Assembly (NCBI RefSeq): GCF_017086465.1
Contig: NZ_CP070961.1
Coordinates: 2,170,001-2,234,000, forward strand
Reading direction: 5' to 3'
Length of the DNA stretch: 64,000 nt
Origin: Nocardioides sp. zg-1228
Lineage (GTDB): Bacteria; Actinomycetota; Actinomycetes; Propionibacteriales; Nocardioidaceae
The notes beneath the pieces are model-generated. The model saw nothing but the letters and a program-made list of their open reading frames with translations. It was not told where the DNA came from and did not search any database. The translations under genes were made by a program, and so were the position numbers. How positions within the stretch are numbered: position 1 is the first letter of the stretch; the number at the start of each line of letters is the position of its first letter. Shown here piece after piece: positions 25,599 through 37,718 of the stretch.

Positions 25599-25800
25599 CG
25601 GCGTGGGTGAGGCCGAGCGGGTGTCGTCGACGCGCAGCGTGCGCCGGTCCTCGTCGAGGGCCCACTCAGCCACCCACAGAGAGGATCATGAGTGCAGCGT
25701 TGCAGCGATCGAGTACCCGGGACGGGTATGGGCGCGCCTTGGCGGGTGAAAGCGCGTGCCCGTGAGCGCCGATGCGCTCCGGCCATGGGAGACGCACAGA

Positions 25801-26040
25801 TCGTGACCGGCAAGGCGGATGCGGACCTCGACCAGCGACTCAAACGACGAGCTGGACCGGTCCAACGCCGTCGCGACGCCTGATGCCGCCCCGGCCGTGG
25901 AGCTGGCCGCCAAGGCAGAACCTGGACGGCGAACTGGTCGCGGGAGTCTCGGGCTGGACCTGAGGCCAGGTCGCCGAGGTCGCGATGACCTGGGTGCACG
26001 AGGACCAGCGTGGGACCGGTCTCGGCGGAAGCAGGTGGCC
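25801..26040 (+). pseudogene. Decayed GNAT acetyltransferase, copy 2
   Basis: Readable in pieces: IVTGKADADLDQRL, a shift, NDELDRSNAVATPDAAPAVELAAKA, another shift, LDGELVAGVSGWT, a TGA where Trp is expected, then QVAEVAMTWVHEDQRGTGLGG. It keeps the N-terminal part that copy 1 lacks. The two copies share about 130 bp of near-identical DNA. At least two frameshifts and a stop make it non-functional. The rest of the 645-base gap before the nucleosidase holds only the palindromic repeat. Confidence 0.68.
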
Positions 26041-26118
26041 GTAAGGGCTGGTCTGCTCAAACGCCCCGGGGCTGGTGGCCGAGCAGCCGAGCCGCTGCCC
26101 CTCCTCTACCCGAGCAGC

Positions 26119-26186
26119 GCCACTAAGACAGTCTCGTCCCCGCTCAGACACCCGGATCCGGGTGGTTGAGCGGGGACGAGACCGCT
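26119..26186. repeat. 68-bp palindromic repeat, copy A
   Basis: A perfect 16-bp inverted repeat (GTCTCGTCCCCGCTCA, 26131-26146, with its complement 26167-26182) encloses a second perfect 16-base palindrome CACCCGGATCCGGGTG (26149-26164). A second copy of the same 68 bases, about 88% identical, lies at 44210-44277. Both are in gaps between convergent genes. It could be a mobile palindromic element (REP/MITE-like), a two-way terminator, or both. Confidence 0.85.
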
Positions 26187-26243
26187 TGAGGACGCCGTGT
26201 CGGCCCGACCCAAACACCGCACACCACGTACCGCGCAGCCGCC

Positions 26244-26784
26244 TCAGGCGGGGGCCTGCAGCCAGTCCCCCAGCGCCCGGGCGGACGCCTCGACCACGCT
26301 CGGCCAGTCGAGCGCGGACTCGTCGGCGCTGTCGGAGACGTGCTTGACCAGCCGCACCGGCACGCCGGCCTCGCGCGCGGCGTACGCCACGGCGTAGCCC
26401 TCCATGTCGACGAGGTGCGCCCGCAGGGCGAGGGCGTCGCGGACAGCGGGGTCGGTGACGAAGACGTCGCCCGTGGCGAGCACGACCTCGGACGCCCCCA
26501 CCTCGAGTCGCTCCTGCGGGTCGTAGCCCAGCGCCCTCACCAGGTCGGCGCTCAGGTCGTGGTTGAGCACGACGCCGGGCTCGAACAGGCCGGTGAGTCC
26601 CGGGCGCAGCGCTCCGGCGGTGCCGATGTTGACGACGGTGAGGTCGCTCAGGTCGTCGTACGCCGCGAGCGCGCGGGCGGTCGCGGCTGCGGCCGCGGTC
26701 TTGCCGAGGCCGGTGAGGACCAGTGGCAGGTGCGGCGGCACGTGGGCGGCCTCCGCGGCGGTCGCCGCGACGACGAGGTGGCGC

Positions 26785-26792
<8 letters not shown>
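26244..26792 (-). CDS. Nucleosidase/phosphorylase (PNP/UDP family)
   Basis: 182 aa, somewhat short for the family. VVNIGTAGALRPGL is the phosphate/ribose loop region, and HLVDMEGYAVAYAAREAGVPVRLVKHVSDSADE carries the catalytic MEGYA and D segment seen in MTA/SAH and futalosine hydrolases. It should cleave a purine nucleoside; which one is unknown. GTG 26792 overlaps the sulfotransferase stop by eight bases, so it is the last gene of a coupled operon. The convergent gap after it carries repeat A. Confidence 0.85.
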
Positions 26793-30408
<3,616 letters not shown>

Positions 30409-30506
30409 GCGCAGAACCTACTCGCGGCGGTTGAGCGCCGGTACTCACCCCGGAACGGGTAGGTCAGCGGCTGCTGCGGCGCCCGAGGATGACGAGGGTG
30501 GGGGCC

Positions 30507-30794
30507 ATGGCCACCACGACTCCCACCAAGAACACCAACGCCTTCTTCCTGCAGGCCGGCATCTCCTTCGCCGTCGCCCTGCTGACGATGATCTTCGCGA
30601 TCTTCTACCTCCCGGTCGACGGCTGGATCCGCGCCTTCCTCGGCCTCGGGACGATGTTCCTGACCACCTCGAGCTTCACGCTCGCCAAGTGCGTGCGCGA
30701 CGCGCAGGAGGACAGCTACGTCGTCTCGCGCATCGACCAGGCCCGCGTCGACCGGATCCTCTCCGAGCACGACCCCTTCAAGTCCGTCTCCTGA
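30507..30794 (+). CDS. YiaA/YiaB-type small membrane protein
   Basis: 95 aa with two hydrophobic helices (AFFLQAGISFAVALLTMIFAIFYLP, WIRAFLGLGTMFLTTSSFTLAKC) and a short basic/acidic tail RDAQEDSYVVSRIDQARVDRIL, the yiaA/B two-helix domain. Function unknown. ATG 30507 chosen; a GTG 18 bases upstream is less well placed. Followed by a strong hairpin. Confidence 0.87.
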   Translation: MATTTPTKNTNAFFLQAGISFAVALLTMIFAIFYLPVDGWIRAFLGLGTMFLTTSSFTLAKCVRDAQEDSYVVSRIDQARVDRILSEHDPFKSVS

Positions 30795-30813
30795 CCACTC
30801 ACCATCGCCCACC

Positions 30814-30847
30814 AGAGCCCTCTCCCGGTCCACCGGGAGGGGGCTCT
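30814..30847. terminator. Hairpin between convergent genes
   Basis: AGAGCCCTCTCCCGG, loop TCCA, CCGGGAGGGGGCTCT: a 15-bp stem with one mismatch (T/G), 20 bases after the YiaA-like stop and 11 bases before the acyl-CoA dehydrogenase stop. It can end transcripts from both sides. Confidence 0.75.
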
Positions 30848-30857
30848 TCGTGCGCCC

Positions 30858-32078
30858 TCAGCGCAGCTCGGCGCTCGTGAGCCCCAGCACGCGCCGCGCC
30901 ACGATGAGCTGCTGGATCTGCTGGGTGCCCTCGAAGATGTCGAGGATCTTGGAGTCGCGGGCCCACTTCTCCAGCAGCTCGACCTCGCTGTAGCCGAGCG
31001 TCCCGCACAGCTGCACGCACGACAGCGTCACGTCGGAGCCGACCCGGCCGGCCTTCGCCTTCGCCATCGACGCCTCGAGCGAGTTGGGCATCCGGTTGTC
31101 GGCCATCCAGGCCGCCTGCATCATCAGCAGCCGGGCCCCCTCCCAGTCGGCCTCCAGCCGCAGGAGCGTCGCCGCGGCTGCCGACTGCGACTGCCCGGGG
31201 CGGTCGTAGTCGACGACCACGCCGGCCTGCTCGAGCAGGTCGCGGGTGAGGTCGAGGGAGGCGCGGGCGCACCCGACCGCCATCGCCGCGACCAGGGGGC
31301 GGGTGTTGTCGAAGGTGGCCATCGCGCCGGCGAAGCCTGACCGCGCGTCGATCTCGGGCGAGCCGAGCAGGTCCTCTGCGGGCACCCGGCAGTCGGTGAA
31401 GGTGAGGGCCGCGGTGTCGGAGGCACGGATGCCGAGCTTGTGCTCGAGCCGCTCGACCTTCAGCCCGGGGTTGTCCTTGCGGACCAGGAAGGACTTGATC
31501 GCGGCGCGGCCGAGCTCCTTGTCGAGGGTCGCCCAGACCACGACCGAGTCGGCCCGCTCGCCCGAGGTGACATAGATCTTCTCGCCGTTGATGACGTAGT
31601 CGTCGCCGTCGCGCACCGCGGTCGTGGTGATGTTGGCCGAGTCCGAGCCGGTGCCCGGCTCGGTGATCGCCATCGCCGCCCACGTCCCGCGGTAGCGCTC
31701 CAGCTGCTCCTCGGTGGCGACCGACGCGATCGCCGAGTTGCCCAGGCCCTGGCGCGGCATCGAGAGCAGCAGCGCGGTGTCGCCCCAGCACATCTCGGCG
31801 ACCGACAGCACGGAGGCGAGGTTGGCACCGTTGCGGACCGTACCGGCCTCGTCCCCGGTGCCCGTGCCGTCCCGGCGTACGCCACCCGCGCCGGCCCCGC
31901 TCGTCGCCCCGGTCTCGGACACGCCGTCGATCAGCGCGGCGAGCATGTCGAGCTCCCGGGGATAGGTGTGCTCGGCACGGTCGTACCTGCGGGAGATGGG
32001 GCGGAGCATGTTCAACGCCAGCTGGTGGGCCTGGCCGACGAGCGTGGCGTGCTTGCGAGGCGTCTCGAGGTTGATCAT
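30858..32078 (-). CDS. Acyl-CoA dehydrogenase, 406 aa
   Basis: Flavin enzyme of the ACAD family. ITEPGTGSDSANITTTA and YVINGEKIYVTSG bind FAD and substrate; the C-terminal DSKILDIFEGTQQIQQLIVAR carries the catalytic-glutamate-type segment. An unusual Gly/Thr/Ala-rich insert (SETGATSGAGAGG onward, about 25 residues) lies near residue 55. The ATG shares one base with the stop of the upstream paralogue (TGATG), so the two are coupled. Such pairs can form mixed tetramers, as with several mycobacterial FadE pairs. Confidence 0.92.
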   Translation of the reverse strand: MINLETPRKHATLVGQAHQLALNMLRPISRRYDRAEHTYPRELDMLAALIDGVSETGATSGAGAGGVRRDGTGTGDEAGTVRNGANLASVLSVAEMCWGDTALLLSMPRQGLGNSAIASVATEEQLERYRGTWAAMAITEPGTGSDSANITTTAVRDGDDYVINGEKIYVTSGERADSVVVWATLDKELGRAAIKSFLVRKDNPGLKVERLEHKLGIRASDTAALTFTDCRVPAEDLLGSPEIDARSGFAGAMATFDNTRPLVAAMAVGCARASLDLTRDLLEQAGVVVDYDRPGQSQSAAAATLLRLEADWEGARLLMMQAAWMADNRMPNSLEASMAKAKAGRVGSDVTLSCVQLCGTLGYSEVELLEKWARDSKILDIFEGTQQIQQLIVARRVLGLTSAELR

Positions 32079-33448
32079 CAGAAGAGCACCGCGCCTTCCA
32101 TCACGCCGACGGCCCGGAGGTCGCGATACCACCGCTCGACCGGGTGCTCCTTGACGAAGCCGTGCCCGCCGAGCAGCTGGACGCCGTCGAGGCCGATCCG
32201 CATGCCCTTCTCGGCGCAGAGCTGGCGGGCGAGGCCGACCTCGCGGGCGAAGTCCTCGCCCCGGGTGGCGCGGGAGGCGGCCCGCCACGTCACCAGCCGC
32301 ATCGCCTGCACCTCGATGGCCATGTCGGCGACCATGAAGGCCACGGACTGCCGGTGGCTGATCGGCTCGCCGAACGCCTCGCGCTGGTTGACGTAGTCCT
32401 TGACGTGGTCGAGCACCGCCTGCCCGGTGCCGACCGCGAGGGCGCACCACGCCAGGCGGGAGAGCCGCACGCACTCGGCGTACGCCTCACCGGCGGCGTC
32501 ACCGATCAGCGCGTCGGCGCCGACGCGGACGCCGGAGAGGTGCAGTCGCGACAGGGCGGCCGCCCGCACCCCCATCGAGGGGTCGGCCTCCACCTCGAGG
32601 CCGTCGGCGCCGGACTCGACCAGGAACAGCGCGGGTGTGCCGTCGAGCATCGCCGCCACGACGAACAGCTCGGCCTCGGCGCCCCGCACGACCGCCGACT
32701 TCACCCCGTCGAGGACGATCCCGTCGCCGTCGCGGCGCGCGGTCGTGGCGAGCCGGAACGGGTCGAAGAGCACGGCGGGCTCGGCGACGGCCAGCGCCGC
32801 GGCGGGGGCGCCCGACCCGTCGCCGCCGGTGAAGGCGGGGAGGTAGGTCTGCTGCTGGGCGTCCGTGCCCCACAGCGCGATCGCGGTGGCGACGGCTCCC
32901 GGAGCGAGCGTGGCGACGGCGAGGCCCATGTCGCCGTGGGCGAGCGCCTCCGCGACCAGGACGCCCGCCGTGGCCGAGCGCTCCTCCATGATCCCGCCGA
33001 GCGCCTCGGGGACGCCGAGGCCGGGCAGGCCGAGCACCTCGGCGGCGGCGAGCACCTCGGCGGGCGCGGCACACGCCGCGTCGGCCGCGGGGGCGGCGGG
33101 ACGCAGCACCTCATCCGCGAGCTCGCGGACGACTGCGACGAGCATCTCCTCGTCGTCGGTGGGCGTGAGGTCGAAGAGCCCGGTCGACGCCGCGCTCACC
33201 GGCCTCGCGCCGGCGCTCCTGCGACCGGCACGGGCGAACGTGCGCCCGGCCGCGGTCGCCACTCGGAAGCCGTCGCGGGTCGTCGCGTAGACGGTCTGCT
33301 CCGCCTGCCTGCGCAGCCCGAGGCGGTCGAGGAGGTCGCTCTGCGCCACCCGGCTGACCGCCGCCACGGCGAGCCCGAGCGCATCGCGGGTCTCGCGGGA
33401 CGACACCCCGTGCCGACCGCCCGGGCGCAGGATGCGGGGAAGGACCAT
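32078..33448 (-). CDS. Acyl-CoA dehydrogenase paralogue, 456 aa
   Basis: ACAD family with an extra N-terminal segment of about 90 residues (LLDRLGLRRQAEQTVYATTRDGFRVA). The middle domain has the usual dehydrogenase fold but a loose FAD loop (AVAEPAVLFDPFRL), and the C-terminus ends RDLRAVGVMEGAVLF soon after the glutamate segment. The N-part and divergence suggest a non-identical partner of the next gene rather than a duplicate. ATG 33448. A perfect dyad (33458-33472) lies ten bases upstream. Confidence 0.88.
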   Translation of the reverse strand: MVLPRILRPGGRHGVSSRETRDALGLAVAAVSRVAQSDLLDRLGLRRQAEQTVYATTRDGFRVATAAGRTFARAGRRSAGARPVSAASTGLFDLTPTDDEEMLVAVVRELADEVLRPAAPAADAACAAPAEVLAAAEVLGLPGLGVPEALGGIMEERSATAGVLVAEALAHGDMGLAVATLAPGAVATAIALWGTDAQQQTYLPAFTGGDGSGAPAAALAVAEPAVLFDPFRLATTARRDGDGIVLDGVKSAVVRGAEAELFVVAAMLDGTPALFLVESGADGLEVEADPSMGVRAAALSRLHLSGVRVGADALIGDAAGEAYAECVRLSRLAWCALAVGTGQAVLDHVKDYVNQREAFGEPISHRQSVAFMVADMAIEVQAMRLVTWRAASRATRGEDFAREVGLARQLCAEKGMRIGLDGVQLLGGHGFVKEHPVERWYRDLRAVGVMEGAVLF

Positions 33449-33457
33449 GCCGTCAAC

Positions 33458-33472
33458 GTAACTGTCAGTTAC
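33458..33472. promoter_or_regulatory. Perfect dyad GTAACTG-T-CAGTTAC (TetR-type operator candidate)
   Basis: Seven-base arms around one central base, AT-richer than the surroundings, placed between the acyl-CoA dehydrogenase pair and the divergent def gene and ten bases from the dehydrogenase start. Operators of this shape are common for TetR regulators of fatty-acid genes. No TetR gene is in the window, so the regulator would be encoded elsewhere. Confidence 0.6.
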
Positions 33473-33535
33473 ATCTCGCACCACCGCCTGCCCGCCCTGC
33501 GGGCGGCCACCCGGTCGCTGGCTAGGATCCACCGC

Positions 33536-34156
33536 ATGTCCGACGAGCAGCCGACCGACGTACGCGCCGATCCCGACCCGTCCGTCCGGGCACCCCACGG
33601 ACCGCTGCCGACCGGTGGGACCGTGCGCCCGATCACCCGCTGGGGCACCCCGGTCATGCACCGGCCCCAGGCCGAGGTCACCGCCTACGACGACGCGCTC
33701 GCCGCGCTGGCGGCCGACATGGTCGCCACGATGTACGCCGCCGAGGGCGTCGGGCTGGCGGCCTGCCAGATCGGCGAGGACGTGGCGATGTTCGTCTTCG
33801 ACTGCCCCGACGACGAGGGCGTGCGCACCGTCGGCGTGGTCTGCAACCCGGTGCTCACCCTCCCCGAGGGCAAGGACCGCCGCCTCGACGACGACGACGA
33901 GGGCTGCCTGTCGTTCCCCGGGTCCTTTGAGCCGTGCCCGCGCCCCGACTGGGCGCGCGTGGACGGCTACGGCCTCGACGGTGAGCCCGTCTCGTTCGAG
34001 GGCGACGGCCTGCTCGCGCGCTGCCTGCAGCACGAGACCGACCACACCGTCGGCACCGTGTTCGGCGACCGGCTCTCCGCGAAGTCGCGCAAGCGGCTGA
34101 CGAAGAAGCACGACGCCGCGGCCGAGGACTTCCCGGCGACCTGGCCGGCGGAGTGA
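33536..34156 (+). CDS. def: Peptide deformylase
   Basis: 206 aa. Removes the formyl group from the N-terminal methionine of new proteins. All three motifs are visible: GVGLAACQIG (71-80), EGCLSFPG (122-129; metal ligand C124) and QHETDH (165-170; metal ligands H166 and H170, catalytic E167). An N-tail of about 25 Pro-rich residues precedes the domain. ATG 33536, divergent from the dehydrogenase operon. Confidence 0.95.
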   Translation: MSDEQPTDVRADPDPSVRAPHGPLPTGGTVRPITRWGTPVMHRPQAEVTAYDDALAALAADMVATMYAAEGVGLAACQIGEDVAMFVFDCPDDEGVRTVGVVCNPVLTLPEGKDRRLDDDDEGCLSFPGSFEPCPRPDWARVDGYGLDGEPVSFEGDGLLARCLQHETDHTVGTVFGDRLSAKSRKRLTKKHDAAAEDFPATWPAE

Positions 34157-34174
34157 GCCCGACGGGAGACCGCC

Positions 34175-34969
34175 ATGGCTGAGCTGCGCATCACCCGGGA
34201 GAACGCGCGCTTCCAGCAGTGGGAGGCGCTGCTGACCAACCGCACCAAGCGCCACCGCAACCGCGAGTTCCTCGTGCAGGGGGTGCGCCCCCTCACCCGC
34301 GCCGTCGAGGAGGGCTGGACCGTGCGCGCCCTGCTGCGCGCCGACGACGCGGCCGGCTCGACCTGGGCGGACGAGCTGTGGGCCTCGACGTCGGCCGAGC
34401 GGGTGCTGCTCTCCCCCGCGCTGCACGCCCGCCTCAGCGGTCGCGAGGACGGCGCCGAGCTCGTCGCCGTCGTCGAGATGCCCGAGGACGGCGTGGCCCG
34501 GCTCGAGGACTCGACCCGCCACGGCCCGGTCGTGGTGTTCGACCGGCCCACCAGCCCGGGCAACATCGGCACCCTCGCCCGCTCCGCCGACGCGTTCGGC
34601 GCCTCCGCGCTCGTGGTCACCGGCCACGCCGCCGACCCCTACGACCCCCAGTCGGTGCGGGCGAGCACCGGGTCGCTCTTCGCCCTCACCGTGCTGCGCG
34701 TGCCCGGCCCCGGCCCGGTCGTCGAGCACGCCCACGCCCACGGCTACCGCATCGTCGGCACCGACGAGCACGGCAGCGCGCTCACCGACGTCGACCTCGG
34801 CGGCCGGGTCGTCCTCGTGGTGGGCAACGAGACCCACGGCCTGTCGTCGGGCTGGCGCGAGGCCTGCGACGACGTCGCCGCCATCTCGATGGTCGGCAGT
34901 GCCTCCTCGCTCAACGCGGCCGTGGCCGGCTCCATCGTGCTCCACGAAGCCCTGCGGCAGCGCGGCTGA
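34175..34969 (+). CDS. SpoU/TrmH-family RNA methyltransferase
   Basis: 264 aa. N-terminal substrate-binding part (NREFLVQGVRPLTRAVEEGW) and SPOUT knot with motifs VVFDRPTSPGNIGTLARSADAFG, VLVVGNETHGLS and ISMVGSASSLNAAVAGSIVLHEA. It should methylate ribose 2'-OH on rRNA or tRNA. ATG 34175, 18 bases after def with GGGAG before it, so the two are probably co-transcribed. A second, distinct SpoU gene follows at 35.6 kb on the other strand. Confidence 0.92.
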   Translation: MAELRITRENARFQQWEALLTNRTKRHRNREFLVQGVRPLTRAVEEGWTVRALLRADDAAGSTWADELWASTSAERVLLSPALHARLSGREDGAELVAVVEMPEDGVARLEDSTRHGPVVVFDRPTSPGNIGTLARSADAFGASALVVTGHAADPYDPQSVRASTGSLFALTVLRVPGPGPVVEHAHAHGYRIVGTDEHGSALTDVDLGGRVVLVVGNETHGLSSGWREACDDVAAISMVGSASSLNAAVAGSIVLHEALRQRG

Positions 34970-34982
34970 CGGCGGCTGGTCG

Positions 34983-35588
34983 ATGGACGCGGTGCTGGAC
35001 TGGGTGGTCCTCGTCATGCGCACGCTGGGCTCGCCCGGCGTCGGTGTCGCCACGGCGCTCGAGACGGTCTTCCCGCCGGTGCCGAGCGAGCTGGTGCTGC
35101 CGCTCGCCGGCTACACCGCCAGCCAGGGCCACTACGGGCTCGTGCCCGCGATCGCGTGGGCGACGGCAGGTTCGCTGCTCGGAGCGCTGGTGCTCTACCG
35201 GCTCGGCGCCGCCTGGGGCCTGGAGCGGGTGTGCGCGCTCGCCGACCGGATCCCGCTGATGCACGGGCGCGACGTGCGCCGGGCGGTCGCGTGGTTCGGC
35301 CGTCACGGCCGCACCGCCGTCTTCGTGGGCCGGCTGGTGCCCGGGGTGCGCAGCCTGATCTCGATCCCCGCCGGCATCGACCGGATGCCGTTGCTGCGCT
35401 TCTGCGTGTTCACCACCGCCGGCAGCCTGGTCTGGAACGCCGCACTCATCCTCGCCGGCCACCAGCTCGGGGCGCAGTGGCACGTCGTCGAGTCGTACGT
35501 CGGTCCGGTCAGCAACGTCGTCTACGTGCTCCTGGCGGTGGGACTGTCCGTCCTGGCGGTCCGCCGGCTGCGGCGCCGACCGGCCTGA
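34983..35588 (+). CDS. DedA-family membrane protein
   Basis: 201 aa, five to six helices. ALETVFPPVPSELVLPLAGY is the DedA N-terminal amphipathic motif (E and PVPSE), and FVGRLVPGVRSLISIPAGIDRM is the second conserved loop (R-x3-PGxR). DedA proteins act in lipid-carrier recycling and membrane homeostasis. ATG 14 bases after the methyltransferase stop. Confidence 0.93.
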   Translation: MDAVLDWVVLVMRTLGSPGVGVATALETVFPPVPSELVLPLAGYTASQGHYGLVPAIAWATAGSLLGALVLYRLGAAWGLERVCALADRIPLMHGRDVRRAVAWFGRHGRTAVFVGRLVPGVRSLISIPAGIDRMPLLRFCVFTTAGSLVWNAALILAGHQLGAQWHVVESYVGPVSNVVYVLLAVGLSVLAVRRLRRRPA

Positions 35589-35616
35589 GCAGGGTCCGCC
35601 TGCCACCCACCCGGCG

Positions 35617-36438
35617 TCAGCGACGGGCCGCGGCGTAGCAGGCCACCGCGCTGGCGGCCGCCACATTGAGGGAGTCGATCCCCGCGGCCATCGGGATGAT
35701 CGCGCGCCGGTCGGCGGACGCCTCCCACCGCGCGGACAGCCCGTGCCCCTCCGAGCCGAGCACGAGGGCGAGCCGGTCGACCCCGGCCACCGCCTCCTCG
35801 ATCGGCACCGAGTCGGGGCCGAGGGTCAGGGCCACCGTGGTGAAGCCGCGGCGCGAGAGCGCCGGGAGCGCGTCGTACCAGTCGGGCAGCCGCGTCCACG
35901 GCGTCGAGAAGACGGCGCCCATGCCGACCTTGATCGAACGGCGGTAGAGCGGGTCGGCGCACCGCGGCGAGAGGAGGACGGCGTCGAACCCGAGCGCCGC
36001 CCCGCTGCGGAAGACGGCGCCGACGTTGGTGTGGTCGACGAGGTCCTCGAGCACCAGGACCGAGCGCGCGCCCTCCAGCACCTCCTCGACGGACGGCAGC
36101 GGCCGCCGATGCAGGGAGGCCAGCGCACCGCGGTGCACGTGGAAGCCGGTGACCTGCTCGATCATCGCCTCGGACAGGACGTAGACGGGCGCGTCGCCAC
36201 GGGCCAGCACGTCGCTGAGGCCGTCCAGCCACCGGGGTGCCATCAGGAAGGAGCGCGCCTCGTAGCCCGCCTCGACGGCGCGGCGCACGACCTTCTCGCC
36301 CTCGGCGAGGAACAGCCCGTGCTCGGCCTCGAGGTGCTTGCGCAGCTCCACGTCGCGCAGGTCGCGGTAGTCGGCCAGCCGAGGGTCGCCGGGGTCGTCC
36401 AGCTCGATGATCTCGACGGTCGGGTCCGGGTCAGCCAC
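35617..36438 (-). CDS. TrmH/SpoU-family RNA methyltransferase, second copy
   Basis: 273 aa. N-terminal recognition domain (HLEAEHGLFLAEGEKVVRRAVEAG) and the SPOUT motifs VLVLEDLVDHTNVGAVFRSGAALGF, LALVLGSEGHGLS and IIPMAAGIDSLNVAAASAVACY. It is clearly different from the copy at 34.2 kb, so probably methylates another site. GTG start overlaps the siroheme-synthase stop by eight bases. Confidence 0.92.
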   Translation of the reverse strand: MADPDPTVEIIELDDPGDPRLADYRDLRDVELRKHLEAEHGLFLAEGEKVVRRAVEAGYEARSFLMAPRWLDGLSDVLARGDAPVYVLSEAMIEQVTGFHVHRGALASLHRRPLPSVEEVLEGARSVLVLEDLVDHTNVGAVFRSGAALGFDAVLLSPRCADPLYRRSIKVGMGAVFSTPWTRLPDWYDALPALSRRGFTTVALTLGPDSVPIEEAVAGVDRLALVLGSEGHGLSARWEASADRRAIIPMAAGIDSLNVAAASAVACYAAARR

Positions 36439-37669
36439 GACCGTAGTGTGCCGGACGGGCCACGGCGACGACCTCGCCCACCACGATGATGGCCGGCGGC
36501 TCGACGCGGTGGGCGGCCAGGTCGTCGGCCAGCGTCCCCAGCGTGCTGAGCACGGTGCGCTCGGTCGGCATCGTCCCGTCGACGATCACGGCCACCGGCG
36601 TCTCGGCGCCGCGACCGCCCGAGACCAGCGCGTCCGCGATGGCGGGGGCGTTGTCGACCGCCATCAGCAGGACCAGGGTGCCGCGCAGCCGGGCGAGGGC
36701 GTCCCACTCGACGAGCGAGTCGGGGTGTCCGGGCGGCAGGTGGCCGGACACGACGGTGAACTCGTGCGCCACCCCGCGGTGGGTGACCGGGATGCCCACA
36801 CGGGCGGGCACCGCGATGGCGGAGGTGAGGCCGGGCACGACGGTGACGGGCACGTCGGCCGAGGCACAGGCCAGCACCTCCTCGAACCCGCGGCCGAAGA
36901 CGAAGCTGTCACCGCCCTTGAAGCGCACGACGCGCTTGCCGGCGCGGGCGCGGTCGACGATCACCCGGTTGATGGCCTCCTGGGAGGCCGACCGGCCGCG
37001 CGGGAGCTTGGCCACGTCGACGAGCTCCACGTGCGGGCCCAGCTCGTCGAGCAGCTCGCGGGGGGCGAGCCGATCGGCCACGACCACGTCGGCGGACGCC
37101 AGCGCGTGCCGGGCCGCGACCGTCGCGAGCTCCGGCTCCCCCGGTCCCCCGCCGACGAGCACCACCCCCGGGGTGCGGTCGTGGGCGTCGCGCGCCGAGA
37201 CGTGGCCGTCGCGGAGGGCGTTGACGATGTCGTCGCGCAGTGCCGCGGACCTGCGCGGCTCCCGGTTTCCGAGCACGCCGACCGTGACGCTGCCGTGGTG
37301 GCCCACGGCCGGGGTCCAGGCGCTCCCGCCCAACGCGTCGTCGGCGCGCACGCAGAACGTGTGGCGTGCCTCCGCGGCGGCCACCACCCGGGCGTTGACC
37401 TCGGGATCGTCGGTGGCGGCCACGACGTACCACGCGCCGTCCACGTCGGTCTCGACGAAGTCGCGCAGCACCAGTGTCAGCTCGCCGGCCAGGCCCTCGA
37501 GGGCGGGGGTCACCTCGGGACTCACCACGGTGACCAGCGCTCCGGTGGCCAGGAAGGAGGGGACGCGTCGCTGGGCCACGTGGCCGCCGCCCACGACGAG
37601 CACCTTGCGGCCCGTCAGGACGAGGCCGGCGAGGTAGGGGCGGACCTCGGCGGGCCTGTCGTCGGGCAT
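36431..37669 (-). CDS. Siroheme synthase-type fusion (precorrin-2 dehydrogenase + SUMT)
   Basis: 412 aa. The N-terminal half is a SirC/CysG-A Rossmann domain (GRKVLVVGGGHVAQRRVPSFLATG); the C-terminal half from about residue 165 is uroporphyrinogen-III C-methyltransferase (VVLVGGGPGEPELATVAARHAL, VRFKGGDSFVFGRGFEEV, VVPGLTSAIAVPARVGIPVTHRG). A ferrochelatase activity may or may not be present as in CysG. Makes precorrin-2/sirohydrochlorin for sulphite and nitrite reductase. ATG 37669; a longer start is possible. Confidence 0.92.
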   Translation of the reverse strand: MPDDRPAEVRPYLAGLVLTGRKVLVVGGGHVAQRRVPSFLATGALVTVVSPEVTPALEGLAGELTLVLRDFVETDVDGAWYVVAATDDPEVNARVVAAAEARHTFCVRADDALGGSAWTPAVGHHGSVTVGVLGNREPRRSAALRDDIVNALRDGHVSARDAHDRTPGVVLVGGGPGEPELATVAARHALASADVVVADRLAPRELLDELGPHVELVDVAKLPRGRSASQEAINRVIVDRARAGKRVVRFKGGDSFVFGRGFEEVLACASADVPVTVVPGLTSAIAVPARVGIPVTHRGVAHEFTVVSGHLPPGHPDSLVEWDALARLRGTLVLLMAVDNAPAIADALVSGGRGAETPVAVIVDGTMPTERTVLSTLGTLADDLAAHRVEPPAIIVVGEVVAVARPAHYGRG

Positions 37670-37718
37670 TGCCCCATTGTCTCTGGCCCGCGTGGTGGTC
37701 ACTGGCTAGGTTCGAGGG

